Numbered from the stretch's first letter, positions 52,588 through 61,834 are shown. The stretch is DNA of 64,000 nucleotides from JBBATK01 sp044228285 (GCA_044228285.1 JBGAVD010000002.1:620001-684000); one strand, 5' to 3'. Program-made: numbers and translations. Notes: generated from the sequence alone by a model not told the origin.

Positions 52588-54570
52588 ATGAAACTGCGCC
52601 CTTTTCTTCTTGTACTCCTCCCTTTGACTCTTTTGATTTCTTGTGAGTCGGAGAACTGGAATCTGGTGGATCCGCCTGCGGGCAGAGATTCCGTCATGGT
52701 CCGCTACTTGAATTTTTGCGGTGATGGAGCTGCTCGGACCCTGTTTTTAGACGGGACCCAAAGCACCGAGCTAACCCCAGATATAAGCGTTTCTTCTACC
52801 TTGAATGCCACGTCGGATTCTGCATTTGTTTCTGTCCGAGGCAGTGGCACCGAGGTACTGTCGGTAGCTTCACGATTGCACTTTAGTAAGCAATCGAATG
52901 AGGTTTTGATCAGCGTGCCGTCGGAGCCACAGTATGCAAGAAAGAAAGCACTCGATACCATTCTTCATTACAGTACAACCCGCAGCTTACTAACACTTTC
53001 CGGTTATTCTGCCTTACGGATGATTGTTTGTGCTGACGATTCGCTGGGAATAAGCTATGAGATGAGAGTAGGCTGCCCAAATGGTTCACTGTTAGGTAGT
53101 CCGACTTCTCCACGACAAAGCACTGCCTACAACTCTGTTCCAAGTGGCACCTTCGTCATTTCACTGCTTCGTAATCTCCAGCCAGTTGGTGTCTATAATC
53201 TTGATCTTCGAGAAGGATACTACTACTCGCTCGTTGTTGGCACGGTCAACGGCAAGAGTATTGTTCGATTGTTGGATGAGTTCAACACAACAACCTCCGC
53301 GCTCACGTCGCCACCAATTGTCGATCCCGCGCAACGACAAGCCTTTGTCCGTTGTTTAAACGCATCCCGAACCGTTGTGGATTCAGTAGTAAGTAGCTCG
53401 GGTACGGTACTCAGCTCAAAGTTGGCAGCAACTACTGTTGGTTCCTATACGAAGGTTGTCACCTGCGCTTCCGATCTCAGCGATACGTTTCAATCATATG
53501 CTGGTGGCCAAGCTCATCAGAGCGTATCGACCTCGTTGGGTGTGTTGGCTAAGTACACTTTGGTCTGTTTTGATTCGGCGTCATCGGATGCAGCAGCCAT
53601 GGTACTTATACCTCCAACACTGACTCCAACGCCAAAAGATAGTGTTACTGTTCGTGTGGTAAACACTATTCGGTCTTCGAGAAAAATCCACGTGCGTTTA
53701 GGCGCACGCACGGATGTTGATGGAGTATTGCGCAATGGTGAAGTCATTGCGGCACCAACGGCGGCGGGGACCGTTTCAAAGGCTCTTCGCGTTAAAGCTG
53801 GATTCGCACCAATAACTGTATTTAGTGATAGTGCGAACGACCCCGAAATGCTCATTGGTTGTTTCATTAGTAACCTTGTGCCAGGGAACGAGTACCTCTT
53901 CATTGTTGGCAAATCTGCAACGCAATCTGTAGAGGTGTTCCAAGTCGACGCAACGCAAGAGAACACAGAAATTGTGTCGCTCCGACAGGGAGTGTTTACA
54001 CAAGTCATCAACGCCCGTAGTGATCGTTTGACGAGTTCGTGTTCGCTAACTGGTGTCTACCGCTCAGCCAATCTCAATTTCGGTGCAGCATTGTCGACGG
54101 TTGCACCGCAGGGTAGTGCGACCCTTAATGCAACGTATATCTCCAAGAATCTTGACTTGGACACCATGCGACGTCTGACGCTCGTCTTAAGTGGAGATGC
54201 ATCGGCTCCAGATGCAGTAGTTCTTGATACCTTAAGTATGCAACCTCAATTGAAAGTTGCCAAGAGTCGCTATCTCAATGTAACTCGCGATCAACCCAAC
54301 ATTTTACTAGGTGTTGCAGACTCATCGGAAGATTACAAACCGCTTTTCTATCAGCGCTACCAAGAAAACCTCTTGAAGAACCAAGTGTCTGCTATTCGAG
54401 CGGAAACCAATCCGCATCGTGTGAATTTTGTGTGCGCGAACTCAAGCACTTCACAGGTTTTCTACGCTCCTGGATATCCGCTAACATTTGGGACGGGTAA
54501 AGCCTATACTCTCGTTATCTGCGGCTCTGCGAGTGCTGGCTACGCCCTTGTTGTGCAACAAGAGTATTGA
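52588..54570 (+). CDS. DUF4397-like repeat lipoprotein
   Basis: A 660-residue lipoprotein with signal MKLRPFLLVLLPLTLLISC and Cys19. The rest is extracytoplasmic beta-rich sequence. Segments such as DSVMVRYLNFCGDGAARTLFLDG, RQAFVRCLNASRTVVDSVVSS and DSVTVRVVNTIRSSRKIHVRLG repeat the RxxN(A/T) pattern of DUF4397, and FISNLVPGNEYLFIVGKS is also family-like. Probably four to five such domains are present. DUF4397 function is unknown. The beta-barrel gene follows 95 bases on and may belong to the same unit. Confidence 0.72.
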   Translation: MKLRPFLLVLLPLTLLISCESENWNLVDPPAGRDSVMVRYLNFCGDGAARTLFLDGTQSTELTPDISVSSTLNATSDSAFVSVRGSGTEVLSVASRLHFSKQSNEVLISVPSEPQYARKKALDTILHYSTTRSLLTLSGYSALRMIVCADDSLGISYEMRVGCPNGSLLGSPTSPRQSTAYNSVPSGTFVISLLRNLQPVGVYNLDLREGYYYSLVVGTVNGKSIVRLLDEFNTTTSALTSPPIVDPAQRQAFVRCLNASRTVVDSVVSSSGTVLSSKLAATTVGSYTKVVTCASDLSDTFQSYAGGQAHQSVSTSLGVLAKYTLVCFDSASSDAAAMVLIPPTLTPTPKDSVTVRVVNTIRSSRKIHVRLGARTDVDGVLRNGEVIAAPTAAGTVSKALRVKAGFAPITVFSDSANDPEMLIGCFISNLVPGNEYLFIVGKSATQSVEVFQVDATQENTEIVSLRQGVFTQVINARSDRLTSSCSLTGVYRSANLNFGAALSTVAPQGSATLNATYISKNLDLDTMRRLTLVLSGDASAPDAVVLDTLSMQPQLKVAKSRYLNVTRDQPNILLGVADSSEDYKPLFYQRYQENLLKNQVSAIRAETNPHRVNFVCANSSTSQVFYAPGYPLTFGTGKAYTLVICGSASAGYALVVQQEY

Positions 54571-54665
54571 GGACCTGACACCAAGGTCCATACAATAGTT
54601 TCTATCCGAGCTCAGGACAACTCTGAACGTTAAACCTTTTAATGTCCTGAACAGACAAAGTCTCC

Positions 54666-55655
54666 ATGAGGAATCCCCCCAGTTTCGTTCAACAGTTCAT
54701 ATTTGGTGCCTTCATCCTAGCCCTGACTGCGTACGCGTCTTCGCTGAATGCAGGTGCAATGAGGTCAAATCTTGGCGAAGGGACTCGTTTTGTACGTCCT
54801 CTGAGTTTCCAAGACAATACTGTACGTGACACAACAGGTTTGGAAGGAGTTGGCTCGATGGAGGATACCATCGACACAACCATTGCCACTGATTTAGATG
54901 AAAGTGATTCTCTCGATGCAAGTCTGGATGAAGAAGTCCCTGATACTCGATGGCGCATCCAAGCAAAGTCGAACATTAGCTCATTGAATGCACGTCAGGG
55001 AGTAGATCTCAGCGCGAGTGCTCCAACACTCGACTTGGGGCTAAAGCTCTCGCATGACATAGGCGCCTACCTCTCCGTAAGCAGAACGAATCGTTTGGGC
55101 TCTCAAGCGATGTACCAGCAGACCACGGCAATGTTTGGCTATATGTACAGCGTGAATGACGACATAGATCTGAGTGCTGACCTTTCATACTTCGATTATC
55201 CCAACGATTCAATCAACGTGTTCGCAGGTTCGCCTTTAGCTCTGTCTTTCGGAATCGACATTGCTGGAAAGGTACTCGACTATTCACTGAGCATTGATCA
55301 TTACTTTGGAAATCCGAGCTCCAATTATCTTAATCTTGGTCTCTCACACACCTTTGTACTTGGCGATGACGAAGACTTCTCGATTATCCCAAGCTTAGGC
55401 TTGAGTTTGGGTAGCACGAAGTACAAATTGAAGAAGCTGAAAACAGAGAAGAACGTTAAGGGACTCAACGCCGTTACGCTAGATGTGTATCTCAACTATC
55501 GACTCGGCTCAGGTTTCAGCATCAGTGCAGATCCAACCATTCTCATCTCGTTCCAACGAGACTTGCTAAAGGTATTACGTGGAAACCTTAATGCAACTTC
55601 AAAGGTTGCACAACTTCTGATGGTAGCAGGTATTCGCTATTCCTATTCCTTCTAG
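54666..55655 (+). CDS. probable outer-membrane beta-barrel protein
   Basis: A 329-residue exported protein. The signal core FIFGAFILALTAYASSLNAGA ends near residue 31. An acidic, Thr/Asp-rich linker (about 50-95) follows, then alternating hydrophobic strands with aromatic turns (LGLKLSHDIGAYLSVSRTNRLG, DIDLSADLSYFDYP, LGLSHTFVLGDDEDFSIIPSLGLSLGS), ending in IRYSYSF with C-terminal Phe, the usual end of an outer-membrane barrel. No specific family was recognised; a porin-like or structural role is a guess. Confidence 0.7.
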   Translation: MRNPPSFVQQFIFGAFILALTAYASSLNAGAMRSNLGEGTRFVRPLSFQDNTVRDTTGLEGVGSMEDTIDTTIATDLDESDSLDASLDEEVPDTRWRIQAKSNISSLNARQGVDLSASAPTLDLGLKLSHDIGAYLSVSRTNRLGSQAMYQQTTAMFGYMYSVNDDIDLSADLSYFDYPNDSINVFAGSPLALSFGIDIAGKVLDYSLSIDHYFGNPSSNYLNLGLSHTFVLGDDEDFSIIPSLGLSLGSTKYKLKKLKTEKNVKGLNAVTLDVYLNYRLGSGFSISADPTILISFQRDLLKVLRGNLNATSKVAQLLMVAGIRYSYSF

Positions 55656-55661
55656 TGCTCT

Positions 55662-56129
55662 CTAGTCGTTTTGTCCCGCGCTTGCAATCCATTGCATTTC
55701 CACATGAGGAATTCCATCCTCTTCATAAGCCGCAGAGCATATACTAAACCCCAGTTCCTCATAAAAACGCTGCAAATAGCATTGCGCCGAGATGCGTATA
55801 TACTGGTGATCATACAATACTCGACAACGTTCAATAGCCTCACGCATGAGCATTTTACCGAGTCCTTTGCCGCGAGAGGAGAGGCGCGTAAGCACTCTAC
55901 CAATGCTTGGCTCAACAAATCGTGTGTTCGGTGGGAGTAGGCGGGCATAAGCTACAAGCTCATCGTGCTGGTAGAAGCAGAGGTGTTCAGCCACTCGGTC
56001 CCAGTGATCAGGATCTTGATACACGCAGTTTTGCTCAACTACAAAAACTTCCGAGCGTAAGCTGAGAATCTCAAGCAACTCGTCCGTTGTCAGGGAGCTG
56101 AGTGGAGCGGAGCGAATCGTTGGGAGCAT
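55662..56129 (-). CDS. GNAT family N-acetyltransferase, ElaA-like
   Basis: A 155-residue acetyltransferase. The N-terminal block LRSEVFVVEQNCVYQDPDHWD is typical of the ElaA subfamily, and the acetyl-CoA site appears as SIGRVLTRLSSRGKGLGKMLMREAIE (RxxGxG/A). The start is ATG 56129; the frame continues ten codons upstream, but that part is not family-like. The substrate is unknown. Its gene converges on the beta-barrel gene with seven bases between them. Confidence 0.9.
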   Translation of the reverse strand: MLPTIRSAPLSSLTTDELLEILSLRSEVFVVEQNCVYQDPDHWDRVAEHLCFYQHDELVAYARLLPPNTRFVEPSIGRVLTRLSSRGKGLGKMLMREAIERCRVLYDHQYIRISAQCYLQRFYEELGFSICSAAYEEDGIPHVEMQWIASAGQND

Positions 56130-56291
56130 TATCGTGTGAGGGTGCAAGATGACATACAAAAGAGTTGGCTACGGGACCGTGGTTAAGAGCTTAGGTCAGC
56201 GACAAAATACGTCGTCGTTCTTCATCAACAAGGCGGAGCAGATACACAATTCCAAAAGCACCGCAGAAGGTGCTTCTTCAGAGATCACACA

Positions 56292-56299
56292 TAGCTTTG
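56292..56299 (+). promoter_or_regulatory. possible promoter (TAGCTTTG) for the lpxK unit
   Basis: Exact TAnnTTTG match 128 bases before the lpxK ATG. The leader would contain a hairpin GCAGTGC-TTC-GCACTGC at 56359-56375. The distance is long, so this is tentative. Confidence 0.4.
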
Positions 56300-56426
56300 A
56301 ACATTCAGCTAGGCGGCATTTCGTAGATTGCCGTTGTACTCGAGTTCTTGTCTAACGCGCAGTGCTTCGCACTGCCTCCTGACTCGTCAGAAATTACCGT
56401 AGATCATACCCCCTTTTCTGTACACC

Positions 56427-57443
56427 ATGCGCAAACTCCTGAGCGTATTGTATGCTTCGTTTATACGGCGTCGAAATCGAGCTTTCGATGCTGGACGTGG
56501 TGTGCAACACGTTCCAGTACCAGTGTTTAGCGTCGGAAACCTCAGTGTAGGCGGAAGTGGAAAAACGCCGTTTGTGAGGACTTTGGTGGAAGTCCTCCTC
56601 AAGAAAGGATATCATCCAGCTATTGTTAGTCGAGGATATGGGCGAAAAAGTAAGGGGCTTGTAGTGGTACGCACTGAGAGTGAAATCCTTGCTGATGTGA
56701 GTCAAAGCGGTGATGAGCTTCAAATGTTAGCGCAGTCGCTCGATAAATGCGTCATCATTGCGTCCGAAATACGCTATCATGGAGCAACAAGAGCGATTCG
56801 CGAATATGGTGTAGACTGTATAGTTCTCGATGATGGATATCAGCACCGTCAGCTTCATCGAGATGCGGACATACTCTTAGTTGACAGAAATACTCTCGAT
56901 CATGCCCAGGTCGTCCCGGCAGGTGTGCTGCGCGAGGATTTTAGTGGGATCGAAAGAGCGAGTCTGATATGCTACGGTCCTGAGGTCCATGCGAACGAAC
57001 TCAGCTCGTATGAAAAGATTCCGCAGCTTCGTATCCACACAAAGCTCCAGTCCTTTTCTACACTTCAAGGTAAACTTCTTTCAGACTTTGCGATCAGGGT
57101 TTTTCTCGTTTGTGCCATCGCTGAACCGACACGTTTTGAGAATACTGCGCGCAGCTTAGGAATGGATGTTTGTGGAACGCTGTTCTATCGTGATCACAAA
57201 AACTATCAGCTTGATGACATTCATGCAATCATCAAATCTGCGAGAGAGTTGCAGTGTTCGATGATTGTCACCACGGAGAAAGATGCCGTGAAGCTTCAAG
57301 CCTTTCTATCAGAGTTTGAAGCAAACGGCTGCACGATAGCCGTCATTGCAATAGAGACTGTTTTTGAGAATGCGAGCATTGTCGACGAATTGCTAACGAG
57401 AGTTTTTATGGAACATCAGCAGAAGGAAAGGACTGACGAATGA
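56427..57443 (+). CDS. lpxK: tetraacyldisaccharide 4'-kinase LpxK
   Basis: LpxK phosphorylates the lipid A precursor at the 4' position on the inner membrane. The 338-residue protein has the N-terminal membrane-interacting stretch MRKLLSVLYASFIRRRNRAFD, the P-loop GNLSVGGSGKTPFV at residues 37-50, and the catalytic region VSRGYGRKSKGLV and VLDDGYQHRQLHRDADILLVD. Length is normal. Its stop overlaps the next ATG (ATGA), so the amidotransferase is probably translated with it. It supports a true LPS-bearing outer membrane. Confidence 0.96.
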   Translation: MRKLLSVLYASFIRRRNRAFDAGRGVQHVPVPVFSVGNLSVGGSGKTPFVRTLVEVLLKKGYHPAIVSRGYGRKSKGLVVVRTESEILADVSQSGDELQMLAQSLDKCVIIASEIRYHGATRAIREYGVDCIVLDDGYQHRQLHRDADILLVDRNTLDHAQVVPAGVLREDFSGIERASLICYGPEVHANELSSYEKIPQLRIHTKLQSFSTLQGKLLSDFAIRVFLVCAIAEPTRFENTARSLGMDVCGTLFYRDHKNYQLDDIHAIIKSARELQCSMIVTTEKDAVKLQAFLSEFEANGCTIAVIAIETVFENASIVDELLTRVFMEHQQKERTDE

Positions 57444-58174
57444 CGAGAGTGGCTCTATCACGCGCATCAGGCAGCGCAAAGTATGAACTGTATCCTTTGT
57501 GGCTTAAAGCTGCAGATCCAGAGGTTGAATGTGTCGACCTCTGGGCACTATGTGAGCAACATTCTTTGGACTATGCAATGGAACAGCTACAGCACTGCGA
57601 TGGCATTGTGTTGACTGGCGGTTCAGACGTTGATCCTTCGCGGTACAATCGCGCTTCTGAGATAGGACGTTGCCACGTGGACCTAGCAAGAGATGAGCGT
57701 GAGTTCGCAATGTTAGTGCAGGCACAAACCAGACGAATGCCCATACTGGGGATTTGTCGTGGGGCTCAATTGTTGAATGTCGCCTATGGCGGCAGCTTGA
57801 TCGTCGATATCCCAGCTGACTTTTCCGCTGAAGTTGAGCACATGGCGAATGAGCATGGAGACGCCGTACATAGCATCGATGTTGAAGGGGGAAGTTTGCT
57901 GAAGCGTATTACGCGTACATCTGAAGGCGTGGTCAATAGCGCCCATCATCAGGCAGTTGATGCCTTGGCTGGAGCATTTAGTGTATCAGCCCGCTCAGCT
58001 GATGGAATTATTGAAGCGTTTGAGTCAAGTCCCACTCATGGCGAATCCACAGTGTTTGGCGTGCAATGGCATCCAGAACGTATGGAATATGAGAATGTAT
58101 TTTCTCGTGCGGTTGCAACACACTTTCTCTTCGAATGCCTCAGCTACTCACAACTTGTCAAACCCGGTTTGTAA
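57440..58174 (+). CDS. gamma-glutamyl-gamma-aminobutyrate hydrolase family (class I glutamine amidotransferase-like) protein
   Basis: A 244-residue peptidase C26/PuuD-like enzyme. The pattern GIVLTGGSDVDPSRYN, the nucleophile Cys106 in PILGICRGAQLLNVAYGG, SAHHQAVD and the catalytic His-Glu pair in GVQWHPERM near 210 form a complete triad. Such proteins hydrolyse gamma-glutamyl bonds. It is coupled to lpxK by a four-base overlap and followed directly by a membrane protein gene. The exact substrate is unknown. Confidence 0.9.
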   Translation: MTRVALSRASGSAKYELYPLWLKAADPEVECVDLWALCEQHSLDYAMEQLQHCDGIVLTGGSDVDPSRYNRASEIGRCHVDLARDEREFAMLVQAQTRRMPILGICRGAQLLNVAYGGSLIVDIPADFSAEVEHMANEHGDAVHSIDVEGGSLLKRITRTSEGVVNSAHHQAVDALAGAFSVSARSADGIIEAFESSPTHGESTVFGVQWHPERMEYENVFSRAVATHFLFECLSYSQLVKPGL

Positions 58175-58189
58175 TTGGAGATTATCATA

Positions 58190-58978
58190 ATGTCAGAGCA
58201 GAAAGCAGATGAACAGGCTGCGGAGTCGACGATGATGGCGACATCCAGTCCCGTTAATAGTGCTGAGAAGAAAGTGCAAAGTCTCAATTGGATGCGAGGA
58301 TTCATTCAGATCCTTACACAGCCTGAGCAGCTTGATGCGCTTCGCGGAGCGAACGTGTACAAGATTTATGTGAGTGGCTCACTACTCTATGCACTGTCTT
58401 TCTGTCTGGCGTCCTGGATTTCGTTTCAAAGTGTCACACTACGCACACAATCCTTAGAGGTAGTGAATACCTTCCCGAAAATGGCAGGGGCTGAGCTGCA
58501 GACCTTGAACAACTCTTTCGAGTTCACTCGCATACTTGGCAATACACTTTTACAGAATGGACTGATTGGCTATGCTTTTGTGGCACTCATGCTATGGGTA
58601 TTGCATCGAGTTTTTAGCAATGAACCCTTGCGCATTCTAGCCTTTGTGGGGATGTACTCTTACACTGCATCAATTTCTGCCATAGGCTTCCTCATCAATG
58701 CTGGTTGCCAACTACTCTTCTCTTCAATCAACAGCGGTTTCTCTTTGGCAAGTTTCGTGTCCTTCCAAGAGCATCCGCTCATAAGTGGCTTTCTCACGAA
58801 GTTTGATCTCTTTTGCCTTTGGTCCTACATAGCCGCCGGTCTAGCCGCAGCCGCATTCATGGGCAAGAAACGCATCATAGGATTGATTATCGGTGGCCTC
58901 GGCTTTCTTTTTCATGCTGCATTCAGTGGCTCAATCATCTACTTGAGCTATCAGTCATTGATGCAAGGGCAGCATTGA
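58190..58978 (+). CDS. Yip1-like multi-pass membrane protein
   Basis: A 262-residue protein with about five membrane helices (near 60-80, 115-140, 150-175, 205-230 and 238-258), after a hydrophilic Ala/Glu-rich N-terminus. The entry PEQLDALRGANVYKIYVSGSLLYALSF and the spacing of helices recall Yip1-domain proteins, but similarity is only at the level of topology. The start is ATG 58190 with GGAG nine bases upstream; the frame also offers TTG 58175. Function is unknown. Confidence 0.65.
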   Translation: MSEQKADEQAAESTMMATSSPVNSAEKKVQSLNWMRGFIQILTQPEQLDALRGANVYKIYVSGSLLYALSFCLASWISFQSVTLRTQSLEVVNTFPKMAGAELQTLNNSFEFTRILGNTLLQNGLIGYAFVALMLWVLHRVFSNEPLRILAFVGMYSYTASISAIGFLINAGCQLLFSSINSGFSLASFVSFQEHPLISGFLTKFDLFCLWSYIAAGLAAAAFMGKKRIIGLIIGGLGFLFHAAFSGSIIYLSYQSLMQGQH

Positions 58979-59021
58979 TCATTGTTCGTTGCGCTCTAAT
59001 GGACCTACTGTGGATTTACAT

Positions 59022-59645
59022 TTAGCTGTCTAGACCCAAAATCTCCGGCACCTGATCGATACTCTGAACTTGATGACATCGTATCCCTAACGAGAGAGCA
59101 GTTGCAATGTGTTGAGGAGAGTCATCCAAGTAGAATATCTGCTCTGGAGCTAAGGCAAGATCCTTCAACACTTGCTCGTAGATTTCCTTCCACGGTTTTC
59201 GAAGACCCATCTCATAGCTCAGAAAAAGACGTTCAAACTCCGAGAAAAGATCCGCACATTCTACTTGGATGCGTGCGTGATGCAGTGTGTTGATGTTCGA
59301 TAGAAGAACAATACGATGGGTCTGCCTCATCTTCTGAAGCCACCCCAGGCTTCGAGTGTCTAGACCCACAAGCAGCGCATTCCACGCAGCATCAATGTCC
59401 GCGTCACTGGCGTCAATATCATAGGTCACACGAAGGTGCTGACGGAATTCGTCCGGACTACTTTTCCCACATTCAAACTTGTCGAAGATCTCATGCTGAG
59501 AAGTGAGACTGAAGTCAACGTCTTTGCCTGCAAGCAGACTAAAACTGTCGCGTGTTCGAGCGAGATTGATGTGATAGAGTACTCCACCTAGATCGAACAT
59601 GATCAAAGGACACTCTGCTATGTCTTTTTCAAGTACACTGTTCAT
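59022..59645 (-). CDS. HAD-superfamily phosphatase, YihX-like
   Basis: A 207-residue cytosolic hydrolase of HAD subfamily IA. Motif I is MFDLGGVLYHIN, with the nucleophile Asp and Gly in place of the second Asp, as in YihX-type and soluble epoxide hydrolase N-terminal domains. Motif II is VLLSNINTLH, motif III the Lys in GLRKPWKEIYE, and motif IV FYLDDSPQHIATA. YihX dephosphorylates sugar phosphates; the substrate here is unknown. Its ATG overlaps the RsmB-like stop (ATGA). Confidence 0.92.
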   Translation of the reverse strand: MNSVLEKDIAECPLIMFDLGGVLYHINLARTRDSFSLLAGKDVDFSLTSQHEIFDKFECGKSSPDEFRQHLRVTYDIDASDADIDAAWNALLVGLDTRSLGWLQKMRQTHRIVLLSNINTLHHARIQVECADLFSEFERLFLSYEMGLRKPWKEIYEQVLKDLALAPEQIFYLDDSPQHIATALSLGIRCHQVQSIDQVPEILGLDS

Positions 59646-61045
59646 GCTATGCGCTCCATTCGTGCGATAAAAAATCCATCACTGCCATGGTGAAGAGGAT
59701 CGAGCTTCAACGTCCAATCATCATTTGAAAGCTGGTTTTTACATTGACTTTGTTCAGGAAGCTGAGTAATGAGACTGGAAGGACAGAAGTTCGGATTGTC
59801 GGCTAAGAAAGACTCTACTTGTGCCTCGTTTTCTTCACGCATCAGTGAACAGGTTACATAAAGCAACACACCTCCAACTCGCACATACGATGCATACTCT
59901 CTGATGATATCGCGTTGCTTCTGTGACATTCGCTGGAGTGCATCTGCGCTTAAACGCCATTTGAGCATTGGAGACCGGCGTACCGTTCCCATTCCAGTAC
60001 AGGGTGCATCTATTAAAACTGCATCGCAATTGCCATGAAGACTAGAACGCTCGTTTTCATTCATACTCTGAAGAGGCCGCAATTGTATCGAATCCAAGTG
60101 AGCTTTTCTGGCTCTAGCATAGAGTTCACGCATTCGCTTTGGCTCTACATCCGAAGCAATGATCTCACCTTTATCTGCTTGGAGTACGGCAAGGTGTAGA
60201 CTCTTTCCACCCGCACCAGCGCATGCATCTAATATTCTCCAGTTCGGCTTTGGGTTCAAAGCAAAACCCACCAACTGCGAACTCTCGTCTTGAACCTCAA
60301 TGTACCCACTTTTGAAGAGCTCTAGTTGTGTGAGTTGGGTACGTTCGCGAAGCACTACACCATGAGGAGAAAGGTTGCTTGCCCTACACTCAATACCCAG
60401 CCGCTTGAATTCGTTCAATATCTGATCGCGTGTGCAGAGCATGGTGTTGACTCGAATGCAAAGAGGGGCTGGTTGAAGCAGAGATTGACCCAGCTCACGA
60501 ATCTCGTCGGGACTCTGTCCTTGCGCCTCCCAACGTTCGCACATCCACTCAGGTAACGACGACACAAGGGAAAGAGATTGGCTTGAGTGCGCTGCAGTGA
60601 GTCGAGTGAACTCACGACTGATGGTAGTACACAGCACGTCGGCACGTTCATTTGTGAGATTCGCTTTGTCGATAAGGACTTGACGACAAAGATCAACGAG
60701 AGAAAGGTCGAAGTCTGCCGCAGCTCTAAGCTCAGGAATATGAAGGAGAACTTCCGTACAATGCAAGGGCTTCGCAAGAAGCAGGGTACAGATGACAGTG
60801 CCAAGATCTGGGGAAAGAGCAGCTGCATCACTTTCTGATTCACACATCCTTCGCCAAAGAGTATCGGCGCTCAGCATACAACGAAGAGAGAGGAAAACGA
60901 CGGCAGAGATGGCCCGGCGGTCCGATGCACCAATGTACTTCCTGTCTCTCATGTAGGAAGACGTAAGGAGATCTGCAGGTTGAGGAGACTTGCGGATGAT
61001 GCGCAGCAATTCTGCACTATGTCCTAAAAGGGAGCTTGCTTTCAA
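59642..61045 (-). CDS. RsmB/NOP family class I SAM-dependent RNA methyltransferase
   Basis: A 467-residue m5C methyltransferase. An N-terminal NusB-like helical domain covers about residues 1-165, and the catalytic part follows: LDACAGAGGKSLHLAV near 290, DAPCTGMGTVRRSP near 360 with the first catalytic Cys, and VTCSLMREENEAQVE near 420 with the second. This is the RsmB layout (16S rRNA C967), though RsmF-like activity is possible. The longest frame starts at TTG 61093, but the promoter TATTTTTG at 61067-61074 lies downstream of that codon. I therefore chose TTG 61045, which gives MKASSLLGHS. Confidence 0.9.
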   Translation of the reverse strand: MKASSLLGHSAELLRIIRKSPQPADLLTSSYMRDRKYIGASDRRAISAVVFLSLRCMLSADTLWRRMCESESDAAALSPDLGTVICTLLLAKPLHCTEVLLHIPELRAAADFDLSLVDLCRQVLIDKANLTNERADVLCTTISREFTRLTAAHSSQSLSLVSSLPEWMCERWEAQGQSPDEIRELGQSLLQPAPLCIRVNTMLCTRDQILNEFKRLGIECRASNLSPHGVVLRERTQLTQLELFKSGYIEVQDESSQLVGFALNPKPNWRILDACAGAGGKSLHLAVLQADKGEIIASDVEPKRMRELYARARKAHLDSIQLRPLQSMNENERSSLHGNCDAVLIDAPCTGMGTVRRSPMLKWRLSADALQRMSQKQRDIIREYASYVRVGGVLLYVTCSLMREENEAQVESFLADNPNFCPSSLITQLPEQSQCKNQLSNDDWTLKLDPLHHGSDGFFIARMERIA

Positions 61046-61066
61046 GGGCTTGAAATTTGTTAAGCG

Positions 61067-61074
61067 CAAAAATA
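61067..61074 (-). promoter_or_regulatory. -7 promoter element (TATTTTTG) of the RsmB-like gene
   Basis: Minus-strand TATTTTTG within a longer GCTATTTTTGC. It is 21 bases before the chosen TTG start and back to back with the lolD promoter. Confidence 0.65.
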
Positions 61075-61108
61075 GCCGTAAAAAGCCCCCCAAGAACGCC
61101 TGAGTGGC

Positions 61109-61116
61109 TAATTTTG
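61109..61116 (+). promoter_or_regulatory. TAnnTTTG promoter (TAATTTTG) of lolD
   Basis: Exact -7 consensus 28 bases before the lolD ATG. With the element at 61067-61074 it makes a compact divergent promoter region. Confidence 0.65.
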
Positions 61117-61144
61117 TGAGCTCTCTACCAGTTACAACCCAGAT

Positions 61145-61834
61145 ATGGAAATTGTCAGCGCTCGTGGCCTCAGTAAGTCATACTCTTTGCTCAGTGAGAA
61201 CGACACAAAAGTCTTGCATGAGGTGTCGATTTCTATCACCAAAGGAGAGTTCGTTGCCGTTGTTGGACCTTCGGGTGCGGGAAAGAGTACACTCCTGCAT
61301 CTTTTGGGGACACTTGATGTTGCGGATGAAGGTCACATTGTGCTGCAGTTGAACGAGCAGCGATATGTCCTGGCAGAGATGTCGGCAAATCAGCTTTCTA
61401 CGCTCCGAAACAAGCACATCGGTTTCATCTTTCAGTTTCATCAGCTGTTACCAGAGTTTAGTGCTTTAGAGAATGTTATGATGCCTGGTCTTATCAGTGG
61501 GATGTCGCTTGGTCAAGCTGAGCCTAAAGCGAAAGAGTTGTTACGCATGGTTGGCTTAGATCATCGCGCTGAACATAAACCTCAAGAACTTAGCGGAGGC
61601 GAGCAACAACGTGTAGCAATTGCCCGAGCACTTATGAATGATCCTCAACTGCTCTTTGCCGATGAGCCCACAGGAAACCTCGATTCGGCGAACACGGAAG
61701 CAGTGCTCGAGCTTCTAAGCCGAATACGCGAACAGCGATCACTAACGATGGTTATTGCAACGCATAGCGCTGAGATAGCAGCTGCGGCTCAACGAATAGT
61801 TCGCATGAAGGACGGTCGCATTGTCGCTGCCTAA
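61145..61834 (+). CDS. lolD: lipoprotein-release ABC transporter ATPase, LolD-like
   Basis: A 229-residue ATPase. Walker A GPSGAGKST is at residues 41-49, the signature LSGGEQQRVAIARAL near 150 and Walker B LLFADEPTGNLDS near 172. The N-terminus and the GFIFQFHQLLPEFSALENVMMP Q-loop block are those of LolD/MacB-type ATPases; the FQFHxLLPEF form is typical of LolD, which powers lipoprotein transfer to the outer membrane. The LolCE permease is not in the window, so a MacB-like role cannot be fully excluded. Confidence 0.87.
   Translation: MEIVSARGLSKSYSLLSENDTKVLHEVSISITKGEFVAVVGPSGAGKSTLLHLLGTLDVADEGHIVLQLNEQRYVLAEMSANQLSTLRNKHIGFIFQFHQLLPEFSALENVMMPGLISGMSLGQAEPKAKELLRMVGLDHRAEHKPQELSGGEQQRVAIARALMNDPQLLFADEPTGNLDSANTEAVLELLSRIREQRSLTMVIATHSAEIAAAAQRIVRMKDGRIVAA

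Noticed and set aside
52588..54570. Horizontal transfer of the DUF4397-like gene
   Set aside because: Base composition and codon use look like the neighbours, so there is no positive sign of recent transfer.
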